A stretch of 64,000 nt of DNA from Chloroflexota bacterium (GTDB taxonomy: Bacteria > Chloroflexota > Anaerolineae > Anaerolineales > VGOW01), in NCBI GenBank assembly GCA_016197225.1, contig JACPWC010000059.1:36862-100861 (forward strand). The letters are read 5' to 3'. How positions within the stretch are numbered: position 1 is the stretch's first letter; every line of letters starts with the position of its first letter. The notes below the pieces were generated by a model. The model was not told the DNA's origin, made no database searches, and was given only the letters and a program-made list of their open reading frames with translations. Positions 43,516 through 52,733 of this stretch are shown here, piece by piece. The translations under genes and the position numbers were made by a program.

Positions 43516-44265
43516 ATGACATCAACAATTATCCCGCCAAGCCTGCCTCCTACTAAACTCGGCGAGGCGCTCAAACATTTTGAGCCGCGCCCGGCCTCGG
43601 CTGCCCTGGCCGACATTATTCTCGGCGGGCAGGACGGGCTGGTGAACACGCTGGGGGTAATTCTGGGCGTGGCGGCGGCATCGTCCGATCTGCGGATCGT
43701 GATCGCCGGCGGTCTGGCCGCCACCTTTGCCGAATCGATCTCGATGGGCGCAGTCGCCTACACTTCGACTCTGGCCGAGCACGATCACTACCGTTCGGAA
43801 CTGGAGCGCGAGCGGCGCGAGATCCGCGAGATGCCCAATGCCGAAGAGCAGGAAGTGCGCGACGTGTTCACGGCCTGGGGGTTTGAGGGCGGCCTGCTGG
43901 AGCAGGCGGTGGCGCAGGTGATCCGAAATGAGGAAGCCTGGGTGGACGTGATGATGCGTAACGAGCTTAAGCTGGCGCCGATAGAAGACAGCAATGCTCT
44001 GCGCGCCGCGCTCGTCGTCGGGTTCTCAGCCCTCACTGGCTCGTTCATTCCGCTCATCCCGTTTTTGCTCTTTCCGCTGATGGTTGCTGTGCCGCTGTCG
44101 CTAGTGCTCTCGGCGCTGGCCCTGTTCGCGGTGGGCGCGTACAAAGCGCGCATCACTGTTGGCCGCCCTCTCAAGAGCGGGTTGCAAATGGCCGTCATTG
44201 GCATTGTCTCGGCCCTGGCCGGGTATTTGATTGGAGCCTTGTTTGGGGTTCAGTCGGGCGGCTAA
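43516..44265 (+). CDS. VIT1/CCC1-family iron/manganese transporter
   Basis: 249 residues from ATG 43516. N-terminal ILGGQDGLVNTLGVILGVAAA and SISMGAVAYTSTLAEHDHY are the VIT1 signature; a soluble acidic helical segment (ERERREIREMP to AWGFEG) follows, like the metal-binding domain of plant VIT1, then three more helices. Moves Fe2+ or Mn2+ out of the cytosol. Convergent with the SDR gene. Fits the metal-homeostasis theme of the next 10 kb. Confidence 0.88.
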   Translation: MTSTIIPPSLPPTKLGEALKHFEPRPASAALADIILGGQDGLVNTLGVILGVAAASSDLRIVIAGGLAATFAESISMGAVAYTSTLAEHDHYRSELERERREIREMPNAEEQEVRDVFTAWGFEGGLLEQAVAQVIRNEEAWVDVMMRNELKLAPIEDSNALRAALVVGFSALTGSFIPLIPFLLFPLMVAVPLSLVLSALALFAVGAYKARITVGRPLKSGLQMAVIGIVSALAGYLIGALFGVQSGG

Positions 44266-44271
44266 GACAAA

Positions 44272-45057
44272 TCAAAACGCCGGGCTGGTCGTCACGCCGC
44301 CGTCCACCACGAGATTCGTTCCAGTGATCCAGCGCGCGGCGGGCGAGGCCAGAAAGAGGCAGGCGTCGGCCACATCGTCGGGTTGGCCGAGCCGGCTAAA
44401 GGGCGCTGTGTTCTGCCAACGGGCCACACCGTCCGGCCAGCGTTCTTCGATTCCTTCGGCCCAAATCAGTCCGGGTGACACCGCGTTGACGCGAATGTTG
44501 TAGCGGCCAAGCTCGTGCGCCGCCGCGCGCGTGTGCATCAGCACCCCCGCCTTGGCCGCATCGTAATGGCTGTGACCGGGAGCGGGGTGCTCGGCTTCGA
44601 TTGACGAAACGTTGATGATGGAGCCGCCGTTGCCCTGAGCGATCATTTGCCGGGCCGCCGCCTGCGTGCAAAGAAAAACACTCTTCAAATTGGCGTTGAT
44701 CACCAAGTCCCACTCGGCCTCCGACATCTCCAGCAATGATGAAACGGGATACAGCCCGGCGTTGTTGATCATCACATCCAGCCGGCCAAAGGCCTCGACG
44801 GTTTGAGCGATGAGACGGTCAACCTCGGCCTTTTGAGTCGCGTCGGCCCGAATGGCAACCGCCTCTCGCCCCATTCCTTTGATTCTGTCCACCACCGTCT
44901 GCGCGCCGCTTGCGCTGGCCCGATAACTCACCACAACTTTCGCGCCTGCTTCGGCAAACCGGATCGCGATTCCCCGGCCCAGCCCGCTCCCACTGCCGGT
45001 GACGGCGACGGCCTGATTTGAAAAGTCCAATAAGTTTTGCGGAGAAGGAAGGGCCAT
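44272..45057 (-). CDS. Short-chain dehydrogenase/reductase
   Basis: 261 residues from ATG 45057 (6 nt after the mntH stop). Classical SDR: TGSGSGLGRGIA cofactor motif, INNAG (NNAG), catalytic Ser (NVSSIEAE), YDAAK (Tyr-x-x-x-Lys), and the C-terminal GTNLVVDGG typical of glucose dehydrogenase/FabG-like members. Position after the second strand suggests NADP use (SYRAS). Substrate unknown. Last gene of the minus-strand run from DtxR to here. Confidence 0.9.
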   Translation of the reverse strand: MALPSPQNLLDFSNQAVAVTGSGSGLGRGIAIRFAEAGAKVVVSYRASASGAQTVVDRIKGMGREAVAIRADATQKAEVDRLIAQTVEAFGRLDVMINNAGLYPVSSLLEMSEAEWDLVINANLKSVFLCTQAAARQMIAQGNGGSIINVSSIEAEHPAPGHSHYDAAKAGVLMHTRAAAHELGRYNIRVNAVSPGLIWAEGIEERWPDGVARWQNTAPFSRLGQPDDVADACLFLASPAARWITGTNLVVDGGVTTSPAF

Positions 45058-45062
45058 GTTTT

Positions 45063-46346
45063 TCAACCGGCCAGACTCTGCCACACCAGCAACACATTGA
45101 GGCCAATGATAACGGCGGCGGCGAGGATCGCCAGAATCGTCGTGCTTCGCCGGTTGGCGTACTCGCCCATTAGCGCCTTGTCTCTGGTGAACAGGATGAG
45201 CGGGATGACGGCGAGCGGCAGTTGGAAGCTGAGGCTGACCTGGCTCAACACCAGAATACGGAGCGGGTCGAGGCCGAGGCCGATGACGACGAGGGCGGGC
45301 ACGAGGGTGACGGCTCGCCGCACCCAGACATTGATATGAAAGTGCAGGAAGCCGTCCATAATCACCTGCCCGGCCATGGTGGCGGTTGTGGAAGATGAGA
45401 GGCCGGATGCTAACAGGGCGATGGCAAAGACAGTGGCCGACAGCGGGCCGAGAAGCGGCGCAAGCGTTTGGTGCGCCTGTTCGATGGAGATGACACGCAA
45501 ACCGTTCGCGTAAAACACCGCCGCCGACATGATCAAAATGGCCGAGTTCACCAGCCAGGCCCCGTTGAGGGCGATGACCGAGTCGAGGGTGGAGAGGGTG
45601 AGGGCGCGGCGGTTGGCCTCCGGGTTGTTCGCCGAGCGGCGCGATTGGATGAGGGCCGAGTGCAGGTAAAGGTTGTGAGGCATCACCGTCGCCCCGATGA
45701 TGCCGACGGCCACCAGGGTGCTCCCGCCCGGCAGGTGCGGCACGAGAGTGTGATACGTCAACTGGCTCCAGGCCGGTTGCGAGAGAAAAATTTCAACCAG
45801 GTAAGCAATGCCGATGACGGCTACCATGCCGATGATGATCATCTCGAGTCGGCGCAGGTTGTACTCTTCGAGGGTGAGGATCAGGCCGACGATTGCCCCG
45901 GTGAGCAAGGCCCCGGCAAACAATGGCAGGCCGAAGAGCAGGTTGAAGGCCACCGCGCCGCCCAGCACTTCGGCCAGGTCGGTGGCAATGGCCGCCAGCT
46001 CGGCCGTGGCCCACAGAAAGACGGCCACAGGTTTGGAAAAACGTTCGCGGCACAGCTCCGGCAGGCTCTTGCCGGTGGCGAGTCCGAGTTTGGCCGAGAG
46101 CGTCTGCAAAAGAATCGCCATCATGTTACTGACCAGGATCACCCACAGCAAGCTGTAGCCAAAACGCGAGCCGCCTTCGATGTCGGTTCCCCAGTTGCCC
46201 GGATCCATATAACCTACGCTGATGAGGAAGGCCGGGCCGAGAAAGGTGACGATGCGCTTGAGGGTGTAACCCCAGCCGTTGCGCTTGATTGAATCTCCGA
46301 AAAGCTTTAGAGGGGAAGTAGATGAATGGGTAAGGGTGCGAAGCAT
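45063..46346 (-). CDS. mntH: Nramp-family divalent metal transporter
   Basis: 427 residues, 11 helices. Helix 1 metal motif DPGNW (residues 48-52) and helix 6 motif MPHNLYLHS, which bind Mn2+/Fe2+ in Nramp proteins. Imports Mn2+ or Fe2+ with protons. Lies downstream of an ABC exporter pair and in line with the DtxR-type regulator's block, so metal-responsive control is likely though no DtxR box is visible at its own start. Confidence 0.94.
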   Translation of the reverse strand: MLRTLTHSSTSPLKLFGDSIKRNGWGYTLKRIVTFLGPAFLISVGYMDPGNWGTDIEGGSRFGYSLLWVILVSNMMAILLQTLSAKLGLATGKSLPELCRERFSKPVAVFLWATAELAAIATDLAEVLGGAVAFNLLFGLPLFAGALLTGAIVGLILTLEEYNLRRLEMIIIGMVAVIGIAYLVEIFLSQPAWSQLTYHTLVPHLPGGSTLVAVGIIGATVMPHNLYLHSALIQSRRSANNPEANRRALTLSTLDSVIALNGAWLVNSAILIMSAAVFYANGLRVISIEQAHQTLAPLLGPLSATVFAIALLASGLSSSTTATMAGQVIMDGFLHFHINVWVRRAVTLVPALVVIGLGLDPLRILVLSQVSLSFQLPLAVIPLILFTRDKALMGEYANRRSTTILAILAAAVIIGLNVLLVWQSLAG

Positions 46347-46353
46347 AAAATTT

Positions 46354-47214
46354 TTACCTCAGCGGGCGCGCGGCAGGTTTGCCCCACAAAAGGGGCCACT
46401 GCCAACTGCCTTCACCCGCTACGCGAATGTCGCGCCGCTGGAAACGCCAGGCGGCGAGAAGGGCAAAAAGGGCGGCCACGCCTAGCAAGCCGAGAAGCCA
46501 TTGGCCGTTCAGGTCCACAACTGCATTGCCGCCCTGGTAATAGTTGAGTGGGGAGAACCGGGCAATCTTCTCCAGGCTGTCGTCAATGCGAGCCAGCGAG
46601 GTGACGAAATAGCTTGCCACCAGGATAAGACCCGTTGCCATTGCCGCCAGGTTGCGCGAGGGGAGCAACATGCTCAAGAGCAGAGCCAACGCGCCAAAGA
46701 ACAGGAGCACCGCCGCCAGCGAGAGGAAAGGCCGCGCCAGTTCCGTGCCGCTAAGCTCAATAGAGGACCAATTCCTTCCAATCATCAGACCGGACCACGT
46801 CAGGGCGAGAATGGCGGCGAGGGCCGCGACCAACCCCAGCAACCGCCCCATGAACAAAGCCGTGCGGCTGATTGGGTAGGCCAGCACCAGATCGAGCGTG
46901 CCATTCTCCTCATCCGCAACTAACAGGCTGCTGCCCGCCAGCACGGCGAAGACGCCGAGGACGAGCGGCATGAAAGAAAAGAACTCGAAGCCCAGATACC
47001 CCTCCGGCGTGAACATCGTTAAGGCCGACATGTCGCCGAAGAAGGCCATGAGTTCAGGCGGATAGCTGGAGATCAGTTGCATAATCGTTTCCTGCTGTTC
47101 GGCCAGCGTGTCGTAGAACGTCATGAGATACATGCCGAGCAGGGCCAGGGAGATGCCCCAGCCGAGAATTGCGCCGCGCGAGCGGGCAAGTGTATGTAGA
47201 AAAACGGTGATCAT
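46354..47214 (-). CDS. ABC-2 type exporter permease
   Basis: 286 residues, about six helices, beginning FLHTLARSRGAILGWGISLALLGMYL and with PISRTALFMGRLLGLVAA in the middle, as in ABC-2 permeases of the NatB/CcmB-like group. Starts 1 nt after the ATPase gene, so the two form one exporter. Substrate unknown; could export metals, drugs or lipids. Confidence 0.85.
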   Translation of the reverse strand: MITVFLHTLARSRGAILGWGISLALLGMYLMTFYDTLAEQQETIMQLISSYPPELMAFFGDMSALTMFTPEGYLGFEFFSFMPLVLGVFAVLAGSSLLVADEENGTLDLVLAYPISRTALFMGRLLGLVAALAAILALTWSGLMIGRNWSSIELSGTELARPFLSLAAVLLFFGALALLLSMLLPSRNLAAMATGLILVASYFVTSLARIDDSLEKIARFSPLNYYQGGNAVVDLNGQWLLGLLGVAALFALLAAWRFQRRDIRVAGEGSWQWPLLWGKPAARPLR

Positions 47215-47215
47215 T

Positions 47216-48130
47216 TTAGTTGTCCTCCTTTCGGCCGGACTCGTAATAGGTGAGGAAAATTTCTTCCAGCGACGGGCGTTCCGTCTCGAAATCGCTCACC
47301 GGGTAGACGGCCAGCGTTTTAATCAGGCTGTCCATTTCGCCTTCAACCTGTATCAACACTCCGGTGCCGTCGTCCCGCGCCAGGATTTTCACTCCGGCCA
47401 GGTTGGCCAGGGCCGCGCTATCCACCGGCTGGCGAAAGCGAACGCGCGCCCGGCGCAGGGCGCGATTGATGAGCGCCGCCGTTTCCGCCACTTCCACAAC
47501 CACGCCTTGCCGGATGATGGCGACGCGATCGGTTATTTCCTGCACCTCGCTGAGGATGTGGGAGGAGAGGAACACGGTTGCGCCCCCGGCCTTTGCTTCT
47601 CGAATCAGGCGCAGTGTTTCTTGCTGGATCAAAGGGTCGAGGCCGAGAGTCGGCTCGTCCAAGAGGAGCAGTTCGGGGCGGTGCATCAACGCCTGAACGA
47701 GGCCGACCTTCTGCTTGTTGCCTTTCGAGAGATTCTTGATCGGGGTTTTGAGGTCGAGATCGAGTCTTTCAGCCAGGCGGCGGGTGAAGTTCCAATCTGC
47801 TTTGTTGCCGCGCAAGCGGTTGAAGAATCGCAATGCGCCCTCGACTGTCATATTGTCCTCGAGGCGCAGTTCGCCGGGAAGGTAGCCGGCGCGAGCGCGC
47901 ACGGCCAGCGGGTCGGCCTGAGGGTCGAGGCCGAGGACGCGCACCGTGCCGCCGTTGGGGCGGATGAGGTCGAGCAGGCAGCGGATGGCAGTGGTTTTGC
48001 CGGCTCCGTTCGGGCCGAGGAAACCGAAGACTTCGCCCTGGCATACTTCGAGAGTCACGCCTTGCAGGGCGTGGACGTGGCCGTAGGATTTTGTCAGGCC
48101 CTGGGTGGTGATAACAATGCTTTGATTCAT
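47216..48130 (-). CDS. ABC exporter ATPase subunit
   Basis: 304 residues from ATG 48130. Walker [15 protein letters not shown], signature LSKGNKQKVGLVQAL, Walker B LLLLDEPTLGLDP and SSHILSEVQ (switch His). Couples ATP hydrolysis to the adjacent permease. The start at 48130 is preferred over upstream in-frame codons, which lie in a repeat block at 48150. Confidence 0.93.
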   Translation of the reverse strand: MNQSIVITTQGLTKSYGHVHALQGVTLEVCQGEVFGFLGPNGAGKTTAIRCLLDLIRPNGGTVRVLGLDPQADPLAVRARAGYLPGELRLEDNMTVEGALRFFNRLRGNKADWNFTRRLAERLDLDLKTPIKNLSKGNKQKVGLVQALMHRPELLLLDEPTLGLDPLIQQETLRLIREAKAGGATVFLSSHILSEVQEITDRVAIIRQGVVVEVAETAALINRALRRARVRFRQPVDSAALANLAGVKILARDDGTGVLIQVEGEMDSLIKTLAVYPVSDFETERPSLEEIFLTYYESGRKEDN

Positions 48131-48149
48131 AGGACAACTCCTGTTGTTA

Positions 48150-48237
48150 GAGACTGTTCCAAATCCCTGTCGGAGTTCGTCCCGCAGTTGCACTGCGGGG
48201 CGCGGACGGCAGTGCAACTGCCGCCCAACAGGTTAAG
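48150..48237. repeat. Twin hairpin element
   Basis: Two palindromes, ccgcagttgcactgcgg and cggcagtgcaactgccg, lie side by side and are nearly reverse complements of each other. Left end gactgtt resembles that of the element at 18631. Confidence 0.65.
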
Positions 48238-48258
48238 ACGCTTTCTTAGATCGCCGCC

Positions 48259-49194
48259 TCAGGCAAGATGCTCGTGGCTGGCCTTCTCCAAATTGCAATA
48301 GAGCAAATCCGGCTCGCACCCGGCGCACTCCAACTGTAAGGCGGCGTGGGCGATGCCGTATTTGTGGTTCAGCAGTTCGTTGAGGTCGCGCTGAATCACT
48401 GCGCCCGTGCTGATGAGCACGTCGTCGGTCAGGATGTGGGCCGAGAGGGCGCGCATGGCTTGGGTGATGCTCCACACGTGCAGGTCGTGGACGCCGCGCA
48501 CGCCCTTCACGTTTTTTAGATCGCTCACCATCGCGTTCATATCCAGATTGTGCGGCGTGCCTTCGAGCAAAATGTCGGCGCTCTCGCGGACGATGCCCCA
48601 GGCGTTCCGCAAAATGAGCAAGCCGATAAAGACGCTAACCAGCGGGTCGAGGAAGACCCAGCCGGTGAAGCGGATGGCGACACCGGCCAGAATCGCGCCG
48701 AAGGTGGAGACGGCGTCACCGGCAAGATGCAAGTAGGCGCTCTTCAAGTTCAAGTCGCCAGAACTGCCGCGCCTGACCAGCAGTGCGGTGCCGACGTTGA
48801 CGATGAAGGCGAGAATGGCGACGACGATGAGAATGTCGGCTTCTACTTGCGGCGGGGCGATGAAGCGCCGATAGGCCTCGTAAAAAATCCACAACGTCAT
48901 CAACGCGAGTGTGGTCGAGTTGAAGAGGGCGATCAGAATCCCGGCGCGATGGTAGCCGAACGTTTTGCCGGCGTCCGCCGGGCGGGCCGCCAGCCGCAGG
49001 GCGTGCCAACTCAGGGCCAGGGCGATCACGTCGGTGAAGTTGTGGCCGGCGTCGGTGAGCAGGGCCAGGCTGTTGGCATAAATGCCGGCCAGGGCTTCGA
49101 CGAAGACGAAGGCCAGGGTGACGCCGAGGGCCAGGGCCAGCCGTTTCACAGTCAGGCTGGCGGCTTCGGAGGAGCGGGAGTGATTGGCGCTCAT
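48259..49194 (-). CDS. Cation diffusion facilitator (CzcD/ZitB-like)
   Basis: 311 residues, six helices then a cytoplasmic domain (about 205-311). Helix 2 carries LLTDAGHNFTDV with metal ligands D48, H51, D55, and helix 5 has HLAGDAVSTFGAI, a HxxxD site. Exports Zn2+ (possibly Cd2+/Co2+/Mn2+) in exchange for protons. The start overlaps the ICMT-like stop region (2 nt), so they are translationally linked. Confidence 0.94.
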   Translation of the reverse strand: MSANHSRSSEAASLTVKRLALALGVTLAFVFVEALAGIYANSLALLTDAGHNFTDVIALALSWHALRLAARPADAGKTFGYHRAGILIALFNSTTLALMTLWIFYEAYRRFIAPPQVEADILIVVAILAFIVNVGTALLVRRGSSGDLNLKSAYLHLAGDAVSTFGAILAGVAIRFTGWVFLDPLVSVFIGLLILRNAWGIVRESADILLEGTPHNLDMNAMVSDLKNVKGVRGVHDLHVWSITQAMRALSAHILTDDVLISTGAVIQRDLNELLNHKYGIAHAALQLECAGCEPDLLYCNLEKASHEHLA

Positions 49195-49195
49195 C

Positions 49196-49789
49196 TCACC
49201 TCAATAGCTTCGGGAAAAACTGCCCAGCGCGTTTCATATACTCACGATACTCGTCGCCAAACGTTTCAACTAAGTTCGCCTCTTCCCTGGATGTGCGCAG
49301 GAGCAGAATGATCAGCGGCAGGGGCATTGCCATTCCGAGCCACCAGAGTGTGGTGAGGGCGGTGAGGGCGAGGGCGCAAATGAAACCGGTTGTGTAGAGC
49401 GGATGCCGCACCCAACGATACGGCCCGTGCGTGACCAGCTTGTGATTCTGGCGCGTGGCCTGGGTGGGCGAGATGTTTACGCCAATGCTGACAAGCACCC
49501 AGTAAAACACTGGCAGTGTGGCGATGGCAATCAGCGCCGCCGCCCACCGAACCGAGTCGGGCAGAGAAAATCGCGCCCAGGCCACCCAGGCCGGATTGAT
49601 CAAGTAGCCAAGCAGTGGCAGGATGACGATCAGGCCAAGCAGGCGCAAGATGACGACCAGCTTCTGCCCTTCCGAAGTTTGCATTCGGCCTCCTTCACGA
49701 TCGGCTTTGCGCCGGAAGTAGCCGCTCATGACAAGGGCGGTGGTCAGCAGTAAAAAGGTGATTAGTCTGTAAATGATTTCGTTTTCCAC
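49196..49789 (-). CDS. Isoprenylcysteine carboxyl methyltransferase-like membrane protein
   Basis: 197 residues, five helices. Signature LVTHGPYRWVRHPLYTTGF and REEANLVETFGDEYREYMKR match the ICMT/PEMT-like methyltransferase family that uses S-adenosylmethionine at the membrane. Bacterial members are often next to CDF transporters, as here, with unknown acceptors. Co-transcribed with its neighbours on the minus strand. Confidence 0.85.
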   Translation of the reverse strand: MENEIIYRLITFLLLTTALVMSGYFRRKADREGGRMQTSEGQKLVVILRLLGLIVILPLLGYLINPAWVAWARFSLPDSVRWAAALIAIATLPVFYWVLVSIGVNISPTQATRQNHKLVTHGPYRWVRHPLYTTGFICALALTALTTLWWLGMAMPLPLIILLLRTSREEANLVETFGDEYREYMKRAGQFFPKLLR

Positions 49790-49819
49790 GGGAACTCCGA
49801 TTTGCTTTGTAATCGGGTA

Positions 49820-50416
49820 TCAAGGATTGAAGCAGTGCGGGCAAACTTCGTAAACCAGGACTTTCAACTTTGCCGCCGCCTGGACTACCGGGTCGCTGGC
49901 GCGGGCGTGGCTCTGGTCTTGCGCCCAGGGTTGAGAATTGGCAATGTCGTTGATCGTCGTTTCGAGAGCGCAAAGCTCCGACGGCGCAATTTTTCTGTCG
50001 GACGAGCTACACGAACCATAGTGAAAGATGCTTTTGCTTCGGCCATCAACAGTCACGGCGACGGTGATCAGGCGGGCGTTCGCGGTCGGATCGAAATAGC
50101 TGTCTTGCAAGGCAAAGAAATGCATTTCTTCAACGGCCTTGAGCAATTCTTCAATTTTGTCGCGGCTGAGAGTCGTCTTTCGCACGCCTTCGATGATGGA
50201 GTTGGCCTTGCCCTCAAACGTGGCTCTTCCGTCTCCGTGAATGGTCAGCAGAGAAGTTGAGCAAATTCCTGAGCACAGCGTCCGTTCTACCGAAATCACG
50301 GCGTTGATGGGCGGCATAAAATTCTGGCGGCTTCGGTAGACGAGGCTGGCAGGCACGATTGCCAGGATGACGATGACGACGGCTATCCCTGCGATCAGCT
50401 TTCTTTTGTGACTCAT
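49820..50416 (-). CDS. DUF6438-like anchored extracytoplasmic protein
   Basis: 198 residues from ATG 50416, preceded by AGGAGG. Membrane anchor (LIAGIAVVIVILAIVPASLVY), then ISVERTLCSGICSTSLLTIHGDGRATFEG, which fits DUF6438 (conserved Cys pair and [ST]-x-x-I-x-x-x-G). Four more Cys occur, including the terminal CPHC, so disulfides or metal binding are plausible. Sits between ZIP and ICMT genes in the metal operon. Confidence 0.7.
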   Translation of the reverse strand: MSHKRKLIAGIAVVIVILAIVPASLVYRSRQNFMPPINAVISVERTLCSGICSTSLLTIHGDGRATFEGKANSIIEGVRKTTLSRDKIEELLKAVEEMHFFALQDSYFDPTANARLITVAVTVDGRSKSIFHYGSCSSSDRKIAPSELCALETTINDIANSQPWAQDQSHARASDPVVQAAAKLKVLVYEVCPHCFNP

Positions 50417-50448
50417 GTCCCGGCCTCCTATCAAGGATGACGCGCCTT

Positions 50449-51663
50449 TTAAAACTTCACAAAGTAAGCCGTGAAGTACATCACGGCGATGCCAAGCGCC
50501 AGCCCGGCTACGTTGACCCAGTTGGCGACCGACTCGTTATTCTTCTCTGCATCACGGATCAGCAGACGGCCCACTTCGACGATGACCTGCCAGATTGCGC
50601 CCACGCCAACGCCGAGGAAGATCGTCGCCAGCAGAGGCGAGTAGGCGAAGCCGCCGATCCACGCGCCGAGGATGGCCGGGGCGCCGGCCAGCAGGCAGAG
50701 AAGAATGAAGGCCTTGAGCGAAGGGCGATCTTTTGTCACGGGAGCAGCAATTCCCACACCCTCGGTCACATTGTGCAGAGTGAAGCCGATGACGAGGAAG
50801 GAGCCGAGCGTCGCCTCACCCAGAGCAAAGGCCGCGCCGACGGCCAGACCTTCGCCCAAATTGTGCAGGCCGATGCTGAGGGCGATCAGAGTCGCGATCC
50901 GCAAACGCCCGCCACTGTTGTCACGTTCGGCCTCAGATGGTTTGCCGCTCACGGCCAGGATGGCCAGCCAGGCGAGCAGGGCGGCGAAGGCGGCGACGGG
51001 CAAGCCTTGAAAAACTCCGGCCACGTCGCCGGCCACTTCAATGGCTTCGAGGGCGGTGTCAATCAGCAGGAAGACGAGCAGGCCGACGGTGAGCGCCAGC
51101 ACGAAGTTCAAGCCTTTGCGGCCCATGCGGCGCATGGCCGGGAACCAAAGCAGGCCGAGGCCGACCGGGATAACGCCGATGTAGACGCCGAGCAGGCCAT
51201 AAGCCAGAAACTGGGTTGGGCCAGGTTGAGGCGTCTCGGCGGCGATGGCGACTTCCCCGGTGAAGGTCGTGCCGGATTCGGTGACGACGGTGATGGCGTG
51301 CGGCTCGCCTTGCATCCAGTCATACGGAATCGTGATCGTGCCCCGTCCCAGTCGTGGCAGTTCGGCGCTCGGCGTCATCTGCCATTCCCAAAACGCATCG
51401 TCTACGGTGACCTGGGCGATGGTGAGCGGATCGGGGCTGCCGTTGAAGACGGTGACGATGAACTCGCCGGGGCGCAGTTCAATGCGTTCGATGGAGATCG
51501 ACTCGATGGGCGGGAGGCCGTCGGCTTTGAAGGCGGCGAGCGGGTTGGTGAAGAAGAAGACGGCGACGAGCGCGCCGAGGAGGACGAGCGGCAGGAGGGC
51601 CGATAGCCATAACGGCCAGTTGGCGACCTTAGGTGTGGCGGGAACAGTGCGTGGTGTATCCAT
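50449..51663 (-). CDS. ZIP-family metal transporter with N-terminal extracytoplasmic domain
   Basis: 404 residues. Residues 18-40 are a helix, then a beta-rich domain (about 45-145), then eight ZIP helices with IGLHNLGEGLAVGAAF and TLHNVTEGVG, the His/Glu metal site of helices 4 and 5. Transports Zn2+ or Mn2+/Fe2+ inward. The extra N-terminal domain is longer than in ordinary ZIP proteins and may bind copper or other metal outside. Starts 3 nt after the multicopper oxidase stop. Confidence 0.9.
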   Translation of the reverse strand: MDTPRTVPATPKVANWPLWLSALLPLVLLGALVAVFFFTNPLAAFKADGLPPIESISIERIELRPGEFIVTVFNGSPDPLTIAQVTVDDAFWEWQMTPSAELPRLGRGTITIPYDWMQGEPHAITVVTESGTTFTGEVAIAAETPQPGPTQFLAYGLLGVYIGVIPVGLGLLWFPAMRRMGRKGLNFVLALTVGLLVFLLIDTALEAIEVAGDVAGVFQGLPVAAFAALLAWLAILAVSGKPSEAERDNSGGRLRIATLIALSIGLHNLGEGLAVGAAFALGEATLGSFLVIGFTLHNVTEGVGIAAPVTKDRPSLKAFILLCLLAGAPAILGAWIGGFAYSPLLATIFLGVGVGAIWQVIVEVGRLLIRDAEKNNESVANWVNVAGLALGIAVMYFTAYFVKF

Positions 51664-51666
51664 CGT

Positions 51667-52719
51667 TTAGGCCCTCGCGTCAAAGAAACCCATCCAGCCG
51701 AGTTCGGCCAACTCGCTCTGGTGGGCGTGGAACATGTAGCGGCCAGGGAATTCGGGCGCAAACTCCAGAATGTGGCGCTCGCCCTGGCCCATCGTCACCG
51801 TGTCGGTCAGTTCATAGTGATCGAGCCGGGTTCCGGTGCGGAAGAGTTTGTACATGCTCGAGTGCAGGTGAAGCGAATTGACCGGATCGAACTCGGTGAT
51901 GTTGACAAGATAAATGCGGATGAGGTCGCCGACTTTGACCTGGATGGGGTGCTTGGCGTAGTGGAAGGCGACGGTGTTGGCGGCATAGATTTCGTTCTCG
52001 CCGTCGAAGTTGGTGTCGAAGGCGTTCATCATCATCACCATTTCGTGGGCGGGTTCGCGCCCGCCGGGCGGGTCAATGATGAACGTGCCGTACAACCCCT
52101 TGTGAATGTGGCGCTTGAGGGGCGGGGTGTGGCAGTGATAGAGATGCAGGCCGAACGGTTTGGCGTCGAACTCGTAAGTGAAACGCTCGCCGGTTTTGAG
52201 GACGGGCGTAAAGCCGTCCATGCTTGGCGGGTGGATGCCGTGAAAATGGATGGTGTGTGGATGGGCCGACCCGTTGCCGAAGTTGAAGCGCAGGCGGTCG
52301 CCCTCGGTGCACCGAAAGGTGGGGCCGGGGATTTGCGGGGGTTGCCCCTCCAGGCCATAAGCCCAGCCGGGAAATTTAACTCCGGGCGCGACTTCGATCT
52401 CTTGATCCACAGCGTAGATGTTCCACTCGCGCAAGGTCTGGCCGCCGGGCAGGGTGGTAACTGTCCCGTAGTCAAAGTGAGTCAGATACTTTGCCGGGTC
52501 GAACGCGCCAGGACTAGTCGTGTCCACGTCGCCGGTGGTCATGTTGCCGCCGTGAACGCTGTGATCAATGACGCCCTGGTCGTTTTCCGGGCGGGCGGGC
52601 GGCGTTTCGGCGACGGCTTGCGACTGCTGAGCCAGGGCGGCAATGCCGGCTGCGCCGAGCGTGCTGACGGTGCCGATTTTTAGAAAGTCGCGTCGAGAAA
52701 GATTCGATTTCATGTCCAT
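51667..52719 (-). CDS. Tat-exported two-domain multicopper oxidase
   Basis: 350 residues. Signal LSRRDFLKIGTVSTLGAAG (twin arginine). Cupredoxin ligands: IHFHGIHP, HLYHCHTPPLKRHIHKG (Cys-His electron path), LHLHSSMY, and FHAHQSE near the end. Layout resembles two-domain laccases and nitrite-reductase-like oxidases rather than three-domain CueO. Could oxidise Fe2+, Mn2+ or Cu+ outside the membrane. Lies 14 nt from the DtxR gene, so metal-controlled. Confidence 0.9.
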   Translation of the reverse strand: MDMKSNLSRRDFLKIGTVSTLGAAGIAALAQQSQAVAETPPARPENDQGVIDHSVHGGNMTTGDVDTTSPGAFDPAKYLTHFDYGTVTTLPGGQTLREWNIYAVDQEIEVAPGVKFPGWAYGLEGQPPQIPGPTFRCTEGDRLRFNFGNGSAHPHTIHFHGIHPPSMDGFTPVLKTGERFTYEFDAKPFGLHLYHCHTPPLKRHIHKGLYGTFIIDPPGGREPAHEMVMMMNAFDTNFDGENEIYAANTVAFHYAKHPIQVKVGDLIRIYLVNITEFDPVNSLHLHSSMYKLFRTGTRLDHYELTDTVTMGQGERHILEFAPEFPGRYMFHAHQSELAELGWMGFFDARA

Positions 52720-52733
52720 GTCTGCAACTTCTT

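Noticed and set aside
47123..48301. 392-residue plus-strand open frame
   Set aside because: Antisense to the ABC ATPase gene, which has all Walker motifs.
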